Of a stretch of 48,539 nucleotides of DNA, positions 25,830 to 34,299 are shown in pieces. Both the position numbers and the translations under genes were made by a program. Numbering within the stretch: the stretch's first letter is position 1; each line of letters begins with the position of its first letter. The notes under the pieces are model-generated. The model did no database searches and had not been told where the DNA came from. It worked only from the letters and a program-made list of their open reading frames with translations. Location: contig AGAU01000288.1 in assembly GCA_000224765.2 (NCBI GenBank), positions 1-48,539 of the forward strand, read 5' to 3'. The DNA comes from SAR324 cluster bacterium JCVI-SC AAA005. Its GTDB lineage: Bacteria > SAR324 > NAC60-12.

Positions 25830-27062
25830 CTAAATTTCCTGAATCTGGATGGGTTCCATTTCTTTTTTCTGTGAAAAGTTTGGAAAAAGACTTTGCTTGA
25901 GAAAAAGTCCGGAGGGCAAACAAGTGGTTACCTCCCATAGATCTTTCAGTGATGCAGTATCGGCAAGAAATCGCACAAGTGCATCGGGCTTCGCACATCG
26001 AAACAACCTCCAAAACAATTCAGGGCCTCTTCGTGGATTTTCTTGAAGAACTCTCAGAAAAGTGGCATCCAATAATCGTGATTGGGCACTGTAATAATTT
26101 GGGAAGTGATCCCATTCTCCCTTCAATAATTGATCCGCAAGCTTTTGTGCCTGTCGCTGAATTGCCAAGAACGCATAGCCCGTACTGGGGCGAGCTGCAC
26201 CGCCTCCCAGACCAAGATGCCTGATTCTTCTTGTTGGCTGCATGTTCGTTGATAATGTGGACATTGGCAATACACCGTATTCCTGTTCCGTGATATCGTA
26301 GGTCCCTGTTTCTATCTTTTGCAGGTACTTCTGCAACTGTTCTTGATAAATACTCTTTTCCAGTATTTTTGGCCCAAACCAAGTACTCTCGACCAATGCT
26401 TCAGTTGACGAGAAAGGCAGGACATAGATAAACGGGATACCTGGCAGGGCGCCATCTGTGTATTTGCTATTAGCTCTGTGGATTTCAGCAGCCCCTCTAC
26501 CACCATCAAAGTCCATCAGAGTGACTTCATTACTTTGAAAGCAAGCTTGCTTTGTTTTTACTTTCCAGCCCAAAAAATGCTGGAGCCAATGGACATCCGG
26601 TGGCACAACTTTTCTATGTTGATGATCTGTGGGGCGTGTGTCGATTACATACCGACCTGTGTAAGTACCTTGATGAGTTTGAATGCGAACATGGTCTTCC
26701 CCTTCCTGAACAGCCTGAACTTGCTCTCCTAGTCTCAGGATCATTTTTGAAGAAGAGTAGATGGTAGCCAAAGCCAGCCTGTAAAAGTGTTCTGCTCGCA
26801 AATACTGATACTGGTAAGTACCTTGGCAGCGGGCTACTTCTCCTGCATAATGAACGTTCCAGCGAGACCATCGGTAAGAAACAGCATTCTCAAAACGATG
26901 ATTAAGCGTGTTCCAAAAGCACCAAGTGCGGTCATTTGTATACTCGCTTCTTTCTTCCAACAACAAAATCTTGAGCCGTCCCTCATCACGAGCAATCATC
27001 TCGTTGACGAGAGTCAATCCGGCACAGCCGGCTCCAAGTACGATTGCGTCCCAAACCTGCAT
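25830..27062 (-). CDS. crtY: Lycopene beta-cyclase (CrtY)
   Basis: CrtY closes both ends of lycopene to give beta-carotene. The N-terminal FAD/NAD-binding fold (DAIVLGAGCAGLTLVNEMI) is followed by DRTWCFWN, RYVIDTRP and FLGWKVKT. LPFSSTEALVESTWF and a C-terminal GGGAARPSTGYAFLAIQRQA, as in proteobacterial CrtY, come later. About 410 residues. I chose the ATG at 27062, 1 bp after the crtIB stop; a TTG at 27071 would overlap it. Blh starts 3 bp downstream. Confidence 0.95.
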   Translation of the reverse strand: MQVWDAIVLGAGCAGLTLVNEMIARDEGRLKILLLEERSEYTNDRTWCFWNTLNHRFENAVSYRWSRWNVHYAGEVARCQGTYQYQYLRAEHFYRLALATIYSSSKMILRLGEQVQAVQEGEDHVRIQTHQGTYTGRYVIDTRPTDHQHRKVVPPDVHWLQHFLGWKVKTKQACFQSNEVTLMDFDGGRGAAEIHRANSKYTDGALPGIPFIYVLPFSSTEALVESTWFGPKILEKSIYQEQLQKYLQKIETGTYDITEQEYGVLPMSTLSTNMQPTRRIRHLGLGGGAARPSTGYAFLAIQRQAQKLADQLLKGEWDHFPNYYSAQSRLLDATFLRVLQENPRRGPELFWRLFRCAKPDALVRFLADTASLKDLWEVTTCLPSGLFLKQSLFPNFSQKKEMEPIQIQEI

Positions 27063-27063
27063 T

Positions 27064-29514
27064 TTATCCAACCCGCATGCAATTCAGGTGCTGGTGTAGT
27101 TGTGGCTCGTGTTGCTGAGGTTTCCCCACCGGCCAGGTTCGGGTGTCGAAGAGAAATTCAAACAAGCTTGTGATGGTCAACCTACATTTACGAGACATAG
27201 AAACCCGGGCTCGCCTCCCCCAAATTATGCTGGGCTCAGGGTAAATTTCATCTCCAATTGCGCGGTAAAGTGCCCGTGCTGTGAGGATACCTAAGCGTAC
27301 TCGCATGGGTAGGTAGCGCATGCCTTGGTACCCACTGCGATAATACAATTCTGCGAGATCAAGCAAGCGTTCCACAGCTGTCTCAGCTGCTTTACGGGCT
27401 TCTTGATCCCCCTGAACCAACTGTGCAGCAGTTACTGGCTTCTCTCCAAGCCATTCCTGGGGCAAATAGAGGCGACCACGTTGAGCATCTTCATGGACAT
27501 CACGTGCAATATTGGTCAGTTGCATAGCAATTCCCAGGTCAGTAGCAAACGCTAACGCATGGGGGTCACGGCAGCCCAAAACCTGAGCCATCATCAAACC
27601 AACCGTTCCAGCAACTCGATAGGCGTAGCAGAGGAGTTCTTCCTTCGTTTGCAGACAGACTTCTCCCAAGTCAGAAAGTACACCTTTAATCAAGTCTTCT
27701 ACCCAGCACTGCTCCAACTGTTGGTCTTCAATCAGTTCACAAAACGCCTGATTCAAAAACTGTTTGGGCTTGACACTCCAGAGGTCCTGACGCAATTCAT
27801 CCAGTTGAGTTTTGGCTTCTCTAGAGTCACTTGCTTCGTCTGCCAAATCGTCTACATGCCTGCAAAAAGCATATAGTAAGGAGGCATCATTAAATTGTGA
27901 TTGGGGTAACAACCGACCAGCCCAATGAAAGCTTTTCCCGTTGTAAGCTAGCACCGCCACATGAGTTTGTGTGTCAGAATTTGTGCGAGATAAAGATGTC
28001 TTTTTCACAGTTCTGGATGGAGCCGTGTGATTGGATGCTGAGGGAATCAATTGATCCAAAACTTTTGCAGAACTCAAAACTCCTGGCATTCCAGCTCCAG
28101 GGTGAGTGCCAGCACCCACAAAGTAGAGGCCATCTACTTCTTCTGACTTGTTATGAAAACGGAAATTTGCCGATTGGGTAAATAGCGGTTGGATAGAAAA
28201 TCCAGTACCATGTCGAGTCAGAAGTTCTTGCTCAAAGTAATCTGGAGTCACGAAAAAGTCTTCTGTAATGCATTTGCTTAGACCTGGTAGAAGAGTACGC
28301 TCCAACTCCTTGACGACCTCATCGCGATAACGTGGCCCTACTTCCTCCCAATTTATTCCACTCAGGTTATTTGGGACGGGAGAGAGCACATAAAAGGTAT
28401 CACATCCAGCAGGAGCCATCGATGGATCTGTTGCTGTCGGACGATGCAGGTACAAACTCATGTCTTCTGCAAGATGCTTTTTATGAAAGATGTCGCTCAG
28501 CAATTCCTTGTAGCGAGGTCCCATCGTGATGGTGTGATGAGCAACTTCTGGGTACTGACGAGTTGTCCCAAAATAAAGAACGAATAGCCCCATTGAGTAG
28601 CGCAGTTGACGAAGACGCCAATTTGACCAACGTTTGCGCTGGGGAAAATCAAGCAGGTGTTGATAGACAAACGGAGGGTCTGCATTGCAAACCACTAAAT
28701 CTGCTGATAATACTTCCCCACTGTTTTCAAGTTTTACCCCAGTTATGCGTCGCTGTTGGGTGATGATCTTGGTGACAGTAGCATTTGTTTTTATTTGAAC
28801 GCCTTCTTCTCGAAGCAATTTTTCAAGTCCGGCCACAATGGCGCCTGTGCCACCCATGGCAAAGTGAACACCCCATTTACGTTCAAGGTAGTGGATCAGC
28901 GAATAAATCGAGGTCGTAGTGAAGGGATTTCCACCCACGAGGAGGGGCTGAATACTGAAAGCCTGACGCAGGCGTTCGTCTTTTAGGTGGGCTGAAACCA
29001 TCTGATAGACTGAACGATAACTGCGAAGTTTCAGTAGCGCAGGGATTTGACGGAGCATTGAGCCCCACTGATGAAATGGGATATGTGCCAGTTCGCTGAA
29101 ACCCTTTTCAAAAATTCGCCGTGACTCCTGGACAAGATTCAAATATCCGTTACGATCTTTTGGTGAGAGCCTTTCAATTTCATTCAGAGTACCTTCGATG
29201 GTACCTCCATAGTCAAAAGTCTCTCCATCATTGAATCGAAAACGGTACCAGGGCTCTACTGGAACAATTTTCAAGTAATCTTCTGGGTTTCGGTTAAAGA
29301 GTTCAAAAAGTTCGTCAATTAGAAATGGTGCTGTTACTACTGTTGGTCCTGCATCATAGACAAAGCCATTTCTTTGAAAGACTCGTGCTCTTCCACCCAG
29401 ATCCGACTGGCGCTCTACAACTGTGACTTCATACCCCTTGGCTTTCAGACGAAGAGCCGCAGCCAGACCTCCAAAACCAGAGCCGATTACCAGGGCTGTG
29501 GGCGATATGGTCAT
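27064..29514 (-). CDS. crtIB: Fused phytoene desaturase - phytoene synthase (CrtI-CrtB)
   Basis: One uninterrupted 816-residue frame joins two enzymes usually encoded separately. Residues 1-490 are CrtI: FAD-binding VIGSGFGGLAAALRL, E34 and GGRAR at the start, and the C-terminal GLYFVGAGTHPGAGMPGVL. Residues ~491-525 are a polar Ser/Thr-rich linker. Residues ~526-816 are phytoene synthase with its two Asp-rich motifs, DDLAD (555-559) and RDVHED (671-676), followed by GRLYLP. The protein would condense two GGPP to phytoene and desaturate it to lycopene. The ATG overlaps the crtE stop as ATGA. crtY follows after 1 bp. Confidence 0.95.
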   Translation of the reverse strand: MTISPTALVIGSGFGGLAAALRLKAKGYEVTVVERQSDLGGRARVFQRNGFVYDAGPTVVTAPFLIDELFELFNRNPEDYLKIVPVEPWYRFRFNDGETFDYGGTIEGTLNEIERLSPKDRNGYLNLVQESRRIFEKGFSELAHIPFHQWGSMLRQIPALLKLRSYRSVYQMVSAHLKDERLRQAFSIQPLLVGGNPFTTTSIYSLIHYLERKWGVHFAMGGTGAIVAGLEKLLREEGVQIKTNATVTKIITQQRRITGVKLENSGEVLSADLVVCNADPPFVYQHLLDFPQRKRWSNWRLRQLRYSMGLFVLYFGTTRQYPEVAHHTITMGPRYKELLSDIFHKKHLAEDMSLYLHRPTATDPSMAPAGCDTFYVLSPVPNNLSGINWEEVGPRYRDEVVKELERTLLPGLSKCITEDFFVTPDYFEQELLTRHGTGFSIQPLFTQSANFRFHNKSEEVDGLYFVGAGTHPGAGMPGVLSSAKVLDQLIPSASNHTAPSRTVKKTSLSRTNSDTQTHVAVLAYNGKSFHWAGRLLPQSQFNDASLLYAFCRHVDDLADEASDSREAKTQLDELRQDLWSVKPKQFLNQAFCELIEDQQLEQCWVEDLIKGVLSDLGEVCLQTKEELLCYAYRVAGTVGLMMAQVLGCRDPHALAFATDLGIAMQLTNIARDVHEDAQRGRLYLPQEWLGEKPVTAAQLVQGDQEARKAAETAVERLLDLAELYYRSGYQGMRYLPMRVRLGILTARALYRAIGDEIYPEPSIIWGRRARVSMSRKCRLTITSLFEFLFDTRTWPVGKPQQHEPQLHQHLNCMRVG

Positions 29515-30632
29515 GCCAACATCTCTAGTTCTGGCTGAAAGCGCTTTTCCAATTGAGAGATGACTAACAACATGAATGAACTCAGGGGATCAGGTAGATC
29601 TGCAGCTTCTTCACGACAGTTTGTGAGCGTATCTGTGAGGTATTGGAAGCAAGCTTCCAATACCTGTGTGTTGACCAGCATATTGACCCAATAGGCTAAT
29701 TTCTCAGGGTCTCGACGGGATTGATCATCTTTAAAAAAGGCCTCAAATTGCATCTGCACTGATGGTGAAGATTGCTGCCAGAATTTTAAGATTACCGCAC
29801 TGACACGACCTTCGCGCAAATCCGAGCCAGGGAGATCCCGGCCTTTGTTCAAAGCGCAAAGATCGATGATGTCATCATGAATCTGGTAGGCCACTCCAAA
29901 GCGACCAAAAATTTGGCTCACGCGACCACACTCACTCTCTTGAACACCTGAGAGAATTAGCGCTGCCTCCACTGGGAAGGACAGTAGAGATCCTGTCTTG
30001 CAGAGTGCAATGCGTTCGTATGTTTGCAGTGGCAATGTCAAATCGCTTTGGTGTTGCAATTCGTCTGATTGTCCTTGAATCAGAAGTGCGATCTTCTCAC
30101 CAAGTAAACCAATCAATCTTGGACCACGGTAGTGCTGCACGCCTAGCATGCCTAGCATTTCATAAGCTTTACTTAATAATAAATCCCCCAAGAGTAGAGC
30201 GTTGTTTGCACCGTAATGCTTCCAAACGGTTGCCTTGTTCCTGCGCGTTTCATCCTGATCCTGAATATCGTCATGGACAAGCGATGCGTTGTGAATAAAT
30301 TCTGTTACACAGGCTAACTGTAGCGCAGTCTTTTCGTCTAAACCATGAAGGTGTGCCGCCGCCAAGGCCAACTGCGCTCTAAAGAGTTTCCCTTCAGTCA
30401 TTAAATGATAGGTAGCGCTATCTTGTAATATCCCATTCTGCCGTAAAAAAGATTTCATTTCTGCTGGCACAATTTCAATTCTTTGCGATGCCCAATCAAA
30501 AGAATTCAAGCATTTCTTTTCAGAAACAAATTTTTTGTCTGATTGTTTCGTGTGGCTCACATGCAATGAAAGATATCGCTCTCCCAGTTCCCTAAATGGA
30601 TTTTCATAAATAGCGTTCATACTCATTTCCAT
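29511..30632 (-). CDS. crtE: Geranylgeranyl diphosphate synthase (CrtE)
   Basis: CrtE elongates DMAPP with IPP to GGPP, the substrate of the fused CrtIB. The trans-prenyltransferase signatures are present: EFIHNASLVHDDIQDQDETRR (first Asp-rich region, bases near 30260) and GVAYQIHDDIIDL (second). GKLFRAQLALAAA occupies the usual GKRxRP position. The N-terminus is ~50 residues longer than in compact homologues. The start is ATG 30632 behind GGAGG; a second ATG at 30626 is also possible. The stop overlaps crtIB (ATGA). First gene of the retinal operon. Confidence 0.93.
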   Translation of the reverse strand: MEMSMNAIYENPFRELGERYLSLHVSHTKQSDKKFVSEKKCLNSFDWASQRIEIVPAEMKSFLRQNGILQDSATYHLMTEGKLFRAQLALAAAHLHGLDEKTALQLACVTEFIHNASLVHDDIQDQDETRRNKATVWKHYGANNALLLGDLLLSKAYEMLGMLGVQHYRGPRLIGLLGEKIALLIQGQSDELQHQSDLTLPLQTYERIALCKTGSLLSFPVEAALILSGVQESECGRVSQIFGRFGVAYQIHDDIIDLCALNKGRDLPGSDLREGRVSAVILKFWQQSSPSVQMQFEAFFKDDQSRRDPEKLAYWVNMLVNTQVLEACFQYLTDTLTNCREEAADLPDPLSSFMLLVISQLEKRFQPELEMLA

Positions 30633-31154
30633 TAATCCTCCGTATGCGATTGGATGAAGGGCTGACACTCTGCAATGAGCGTGCTTAGGCAAATTACTTA
30701 TTAAAATACTGATAATTTTATTTAAAAATTAAATTAATAGTTACGTGAGAAAAAAGGGAAGAGTTTAACGAAAAATTTATCATGAAATTATAAATTTATA
30801 TTTGCATCACTAAATTGATTTTCAACTATCGAATTGATCAAATATCCATTCTTGATAAATCATTGTATAAAAATGATAAACTAAGAACCAAAATTAATTT
30901 TAATCTAAATTTATTATCAAATAATTAAAAAATATTAAATTTATCATGATAATAAGAAATTATTTCCTTAGATTATTTTTTCGAATTAACTTTTCAGAAT
31001 TGGTCTGCTTTTTGTCGATTTAAACTTCGTTCTTGTCAAAAGATGAGAACAGGCTGAGTGACCTAAGACACCCATTGGTTGCATCGGCTTATTTGCGAGG
31101 CAAGAAAGCTATTCGCTTTCTTATTTGATGTTAAATCCTATTTAAGGAGAATTT
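30633..31154. promoter_or_regulatory. Divergent, largely AT-rich control region between crtE operon and rhodopsin gene
   Basis: About 520 bp without a gene. Bases ~30690-30990 are strikingly AT-rich, with many A/T tracts and ATCATGAT-like palindromes (for example near 30945). One sigma-70-like pair toward the rhodopsin is TTGATA (30852-30857), 17 bp, GATAAA (30875-30880). The region should hold promoters for both the crt operon (minus) and the opsin (plus), so joint light or redox control is plausible but not shown. Confidence 0.55.
31102..31122 (+). promoter_or_regulatory. Leader stem-loop upstream of the rhodopsin gene
   Basis: AAGAAAGC (31102-31109) pairs perfectly with GCTTTCTT (31115-31122) around a 5-nt loop. 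It lies 22 bp before the AAGGAG ribosome site of the rhodopsin gene. Without a U-run it is more likely a 5' UTR stabiliser than a terminator. Confidence 0.5.
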
Positions 31155-31934
31155 ATGCCTGAATTGAGTTCGGATCAGTTTTCACTGATCTATAATATGT
31201 TGTCCCTGACAATCGCGGCAATGTTTGGCACCTTTGCGTTTTTTGTTCTTGCCAAAGAGAACATCGCTGTGAAATATAAGCCGGCTATCGTATGTTCGAG
31301 TTTGGTGGTGCTGATTGCGGGCTACCACTACTTCCGAATTTTCCAAAGTTGGGATGACGCATATGCGATAAGTGAAAGCGGAATGTATGTGGCAACAGGC
31401 GTACCGTTCAACGACGCCTACCGCTACGTAGATTGGCTACTAACAGTGCCATTGTTGTTGGTAGAACTGATCGTTCTTCTCTCGTTGACACGTGAAAGAA
31501 TGCAAGATGTTTTGACCAGGTTGGTCATCGCCTCTGTACTAATGATCGCTTTAGGCTACCCGGGTGAGGTATCAGACAACACTGGAACTCAGGCACTTTT
31601 CTTTGTGCTTGCAATGATACCGTTTGTATATATTCTTCGGGTGCTTTGGAAAGAGCTGGCCGCTGAGATTGCAGAAGAAGATGGCAAGGTAAAAGAACTC
31701 ATCGAGCAGACTCGAATGCTCTTGATGATTTCATGGCTTTTCTACCCTGTTGCATATGTCTTCAACCTCGCAGGTGGAACTGCAGAAGCTGAAATAGGCG
31801 TACAGGTCGGATATACGATCGCTGATATAGTCAGCAAATGTGTCTATGGAGTGATGGTTTACTTCATTGCAAGAGAGAAAACTATGTTAGATAGCGCACC
31901 AGCCTCAGCAAAAGTTGCTGCTGCAAAAGCGTAA
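31155..31934 (+). CDS. Proteorhodopsin, light-driven proton pump
   Basis: A seven-helix microbial rhodopsin of 259 residues that binds retinal covalently at Lys228 (ADIVSKCVYG) and pumps protons outward in light. Helix C reads RYVDWLLTVPLLLVEL: proton acceptor Asp93, Thr97 and donor Glu104 give the DTE set of proton pumps. The tuning position corresponding to PR residue 105 is Leu101, typical of green absorption. The counter-ion His is His58 (GYHYF). Asp224 is the second counter-ion residue. AAGGAG precedes the ATG. A strong stem-loop follows, so it is probably monocistronic. The retinal operon is divergent, 520 bp away. Confidence 0.97.
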   Translation: MPELSSDQFSLIYNMLSLTIAAMFGTFAFFVLAKENIAVKYKPAIVCSSLVVLIAGYHYFRIFQSWDDAYAISESGMYVATGVPFNDAYRYVDWLLTVPLLLVELIVLLSLTRERMQDVLTRLVIASVLMIALGYPGEVSDNTGTQALFFVLAMIPFVYILRVLWKELAAEIAEEDGKVKELIEQTRMLLMISWLFYPVAYVFNLAGGTAEAEIGVQVGYTIADIVSKCVYGVMVYFIAREKTMLDSAPASAKVAAAKA

Positions 31935-31944
31935 TCGAGCACTT

Positions 31945-31983
31945 AAGGATTAAGATTCATCTGTCGGATAAATCTTAATCCTT
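31945..31983 (+). terminator. Terminator after the rhodopsin gene
   Basis: A perfect 13-bp stem pairs AAGGATTAAGATT (31945-31957) with AATCTTAATCCTT (31971-31983) around a 13-nt loop, with two more T directly after it. It begins 10 bp after the opsin stop. Confidence 0.85.
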
Positions 31984-32040
31984 TTCATAAGTTAAATTGT
32001 AGGTTCTTTATCCCTACGATTCTCAAAAATAGATTTGCAA

Positions 32041-33183
32041 ATGCAATATACGATTTCAAAAGCTTGGCTTGGATTGTTCAATTTAATTTTGTGGACTTTG
32101 ATAGCATGTTTGGGACTGTTCAATGAATGGCCATCAAAACTTTTTCCAGCAGAAGCATCATCTCTGTTTGTGGAAATCCAGTGGTGGACATTGATTGTAC
32201 TGGCTTACGTTTGCATTATGCTCCCACTGGATATAGTGGGTGGATTCATAATTCCAAAATTAACAAACTACAGAAAAGAAAATTTTTCCAAATTTTGGAA
32301 GAGATTAAGTCGCGGTATCATATTGCACGCCACTATATTGTGGATATCAGGTCCGCTGGTGATGGAAATTGGAAAGCACTACGGAATTTTGGGGGTGATG
32401 GTGCTTCTAATGAGCACATCCGCTTTGATGCTGCTGTTGCAGAATCCCTTAGCCCGGATCGTAGCTGGTTACAAAATTTACGGTGAAGACCGAGAAAACT
32501 TCCAAAGAAGGATAGGTGAGTTGCTTGGTCGAAAAACAGAAGTGGTGAAAGAAGAAGATCCTGCCTTCGCTGGAGGCATTACCGGACTGCCTTGGCTGGA
32601 AAAAACAATTATACCTTCCCGCTGGTTAGAAATGTCTGAGGACGAGTTGAAGGCTCAAGTATTACGTAGGATTGGAGCACTTCGAACCCACAGCAGACAC
32701 CGAGGTGTTATGGTAGCAATATTGTGGAATTTGTATGGCTTTTACTCGGCTAGCCTCTTCTCAGGTGCTGGTGTTGAGACAGTCCAAGGTCTATTCCTGA
32801 CAAGTATGGCTTTTGTTGTGTGGATGTGCCTTGGTCAAGTAATTTTGCCGAATCTTAGTAAAACAGGCTCAACTGAAGCCGACAGATATGCTACAGCCAA
32901 TGGAGTTTCAGAATCTGCACTCGAAGCAGCATTGAGAAGTCAAATGCAATTGTCTCGCGATGGACAAATAGAAATGGACCGTTTGGAAAAGTTACTCTCA
33001 CCATCTTTGCCAATTAATCAGCGTCTTGAGATCTTGCGCATGGAACCTTCAGGGATGCCAGGTGCTTGGGATAGCGCACGCATTGCCCAATTTTTGTCCT
33101 GGAGCTGTCTCGGTTGGTTCTCAAGGGCTGACTACAGTCTTTGTGGCCACCCCCAAAACTGGGTCCTACAGTCTGGCGATTAG
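32041..33183 (+). CDS. Unrecognised multi-pass membrane protein downstream of proteorhodopsin
   Basis: I do not recognise this ~380-residue protein. It has hydrophobic segments near residues 9-28, 45-70 (LIVLAYVCIMLPLDIVGGFIIP), 92-110, 115-135, and after a polar middle two more near 225-270 (GVMVAILWNLYGFYSASLF, GLFLTSMAFVVWMCLGQVILP). The cytoplasmic tail is polar, with SPSLPINQRLEILR. The topology loosely recalls M48-type peptidases, but there is no HExxH. The start is ATG 32041 with no clear ribosome site; a TTG lies at 32035. The last ~35 residues look unlike the rest, so a late frameshift is possible. It lies behind the opsin terminator and before the signalling genes. Confidence 0.65.
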   Translation: MQYTISKAWLGLFNLILWTLIACLGLFNEWPSKLFPAEASSLFVEIQWWTLIVLAYVCIMLPLDIVGGFIIPKLTNYRKENFSKFWKRLSRGIILHATILWISGPLVMEIGKHYGILGVMVLLMSTSALMLLLQNPLARIVAGYKIYGEDRENFQRRIGELLGRKTEVVKEEDPAFAGGITGLPWLEKTIIPSRWLEMSEDELKAQVLRRIGALRTHSRHRGVMVAILWNLYGFYSASLFSGAGVETVQGLFLTSMAFVVWMCLGQVILPNLSKTGSTEADRYATANGVSESALEAALRSQMQLSRDGQIEMDRLEKLLSPSLPINQRLEILRMEPSGMPGAWDSARIAQFLSWSCLGWFSRADYSLCGHPQNWVLQSGD

Positions 33184-33391
33184 TGACGCTGCTGACGTGG
33201 TCACTCAAACAAGTTGACCACGTCCATTTTCCTCCTCGGACAGTTTCTGCCGTCTCCCCCTCCCCACTTGGTTTCAAACGCCAAATTTGCTCTTTTCTAT
33301 CAAAAAGGTTACTAAAATCTTATTCAAAGCAGCAACTAGCGTATTCAAACCCAAAGTGATTCTAGCTTTGGTAACTTTGATTGGAGACAGT

Positions 33392-34285
33392 ATGAAACGA
33401 GTAAGATTCATTTTGGGGTTGCTCGCGTTCACGTGCGTTATAATGAACAGCAGCCTTTTGGCGCGTCAAACACAAATTCAGATCATCGGACAACTTGGCA
33501 CTGACTCAGGACAATCTATTGTGTTGGATCAGGAAATGATGGAAGCAAACCCGATAACCTACACTTCCCAGGATCCTAACTTTCCAGACGATGGCCAGAA
33601 AGAGTTCAAGGGTATCTCAATTGAGAAAATCATCGAACTGACCGGGGCTGATAAAAATATTGACGGGGTCACTTTCATTGCCAACAACGTCTATGTCACT
33701 TACGAGCCAATTGAGCAGATTCGTCAAGACAATGTGATGATCGCTTTCTCCAGTGACGGAAAACGGATCAAAAAGAATCGAGGTGGACCCTATATGGTGA
33801 TGCACGAGCAGGTCAGTGACCAGGGTTTATACAACTGGTACATCGATACTGTAATCCTTGGAACCTCACTCACTCCAGAGTTAACCGTTGTCGAAGGTGA
33901 AAACTCTAGAATTATGGATGCTAATGCGATTGCAGCTCTCCCTGGAGAACTCTTAAATTACGTCCCACCAATTCCCAGAGGATACCGAAAGCCACTGGCT
34001 TCCCCAGATCGAGATACACAAACAGAGGGAGCATTTTTACGAAATTTTCTAACTTCCGATGATTTCAATGAAGTTATACTCACTCCATACGTGGGCAATT
34101 CTGTTACTCTGAAGAAAGATGATTTGAGCAAGCCAATCGTTGTTCTTCGATCCTTCGACAATCAAAAAATCATTTCAGCTTATGGTGGACCTTACAGCGT
34201 GGTATTTCCCGTTGCAGAACATCCTAATTTGGCAGGCCGTTTGCCTCAATTCTTATTTTTTTTGCAAAAAATTGAGACACGCTGA
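33392..34285 (+). CDS. Secreted protein resembling a tandem molybdopterin-binding (sulfite-oxidase-like) fold, lacking cysteine
   Basis: The ~297-residue product has a signal peptide (MKRVRFILGLLAFTCVIMNSSLLA), placed by the ATG at 33392 behind GGAGA. The mature part contains KEFKGISIEKIIELTG, DGVTFIANNVYVTYEP and GKRIKKNRGGPYMVM. This is the pattern of sulfite-oxidase-like molybdopterin-binding domains, in which GGP follows a dG..l loop. A second, shorter copy seems to end in SAYGGPYSVVFP. The mature protein has no Cys at all, so it cannot ligate molybdenum in the sulfite oxidase way. It is more likely a binding or sensor protein. A histidine kinase gene starts 15 bp later, so a role as periplasmic input is plausible. 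Confidence 0.6.
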   Translation: MKRVRFILGLLAFTCVIMNSSLLARQTQIQIIGQLGTDSGQSIVLDQEMMEANPITYTSQDPNFPDDGQKEFKGISIEKIIELTGADKNIDGVTFIANNVYVTYEPIEQIRQDNVMIAFSSDGKRIKKNRGGPYMVMHEQVSDQGLYNWYIDTVILGTSLTPELTVVEGENSRIMDANAIAALPGELLNYVPPIPRGYRKPLASPDRDTQTEGAFLRNFLTSDDFNEVILTPYVGNSVTLKKDDLSKPIVVLRSFDNQKIISAYGGPYSVVFPVAEHPNLAGRLPQFLFFLQKIETR

Positions 34286-34299
34286 CCTCCTTTCACTTC

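Noticed and set aside
30690..30990. AT-rich block as a replication origin
   Set aside because: No DnaA-box cluster and no dnaA, dnaN, parAB or gidA neighbours; a divergent promoter region explains it better.
32995..33217. Frameshift at the end of the membrane protein behind the rhodopsin
   Set aside because: A neighbouring frame (to 33217) could extend it differently, but no family model is known to me to decide which ending is right.
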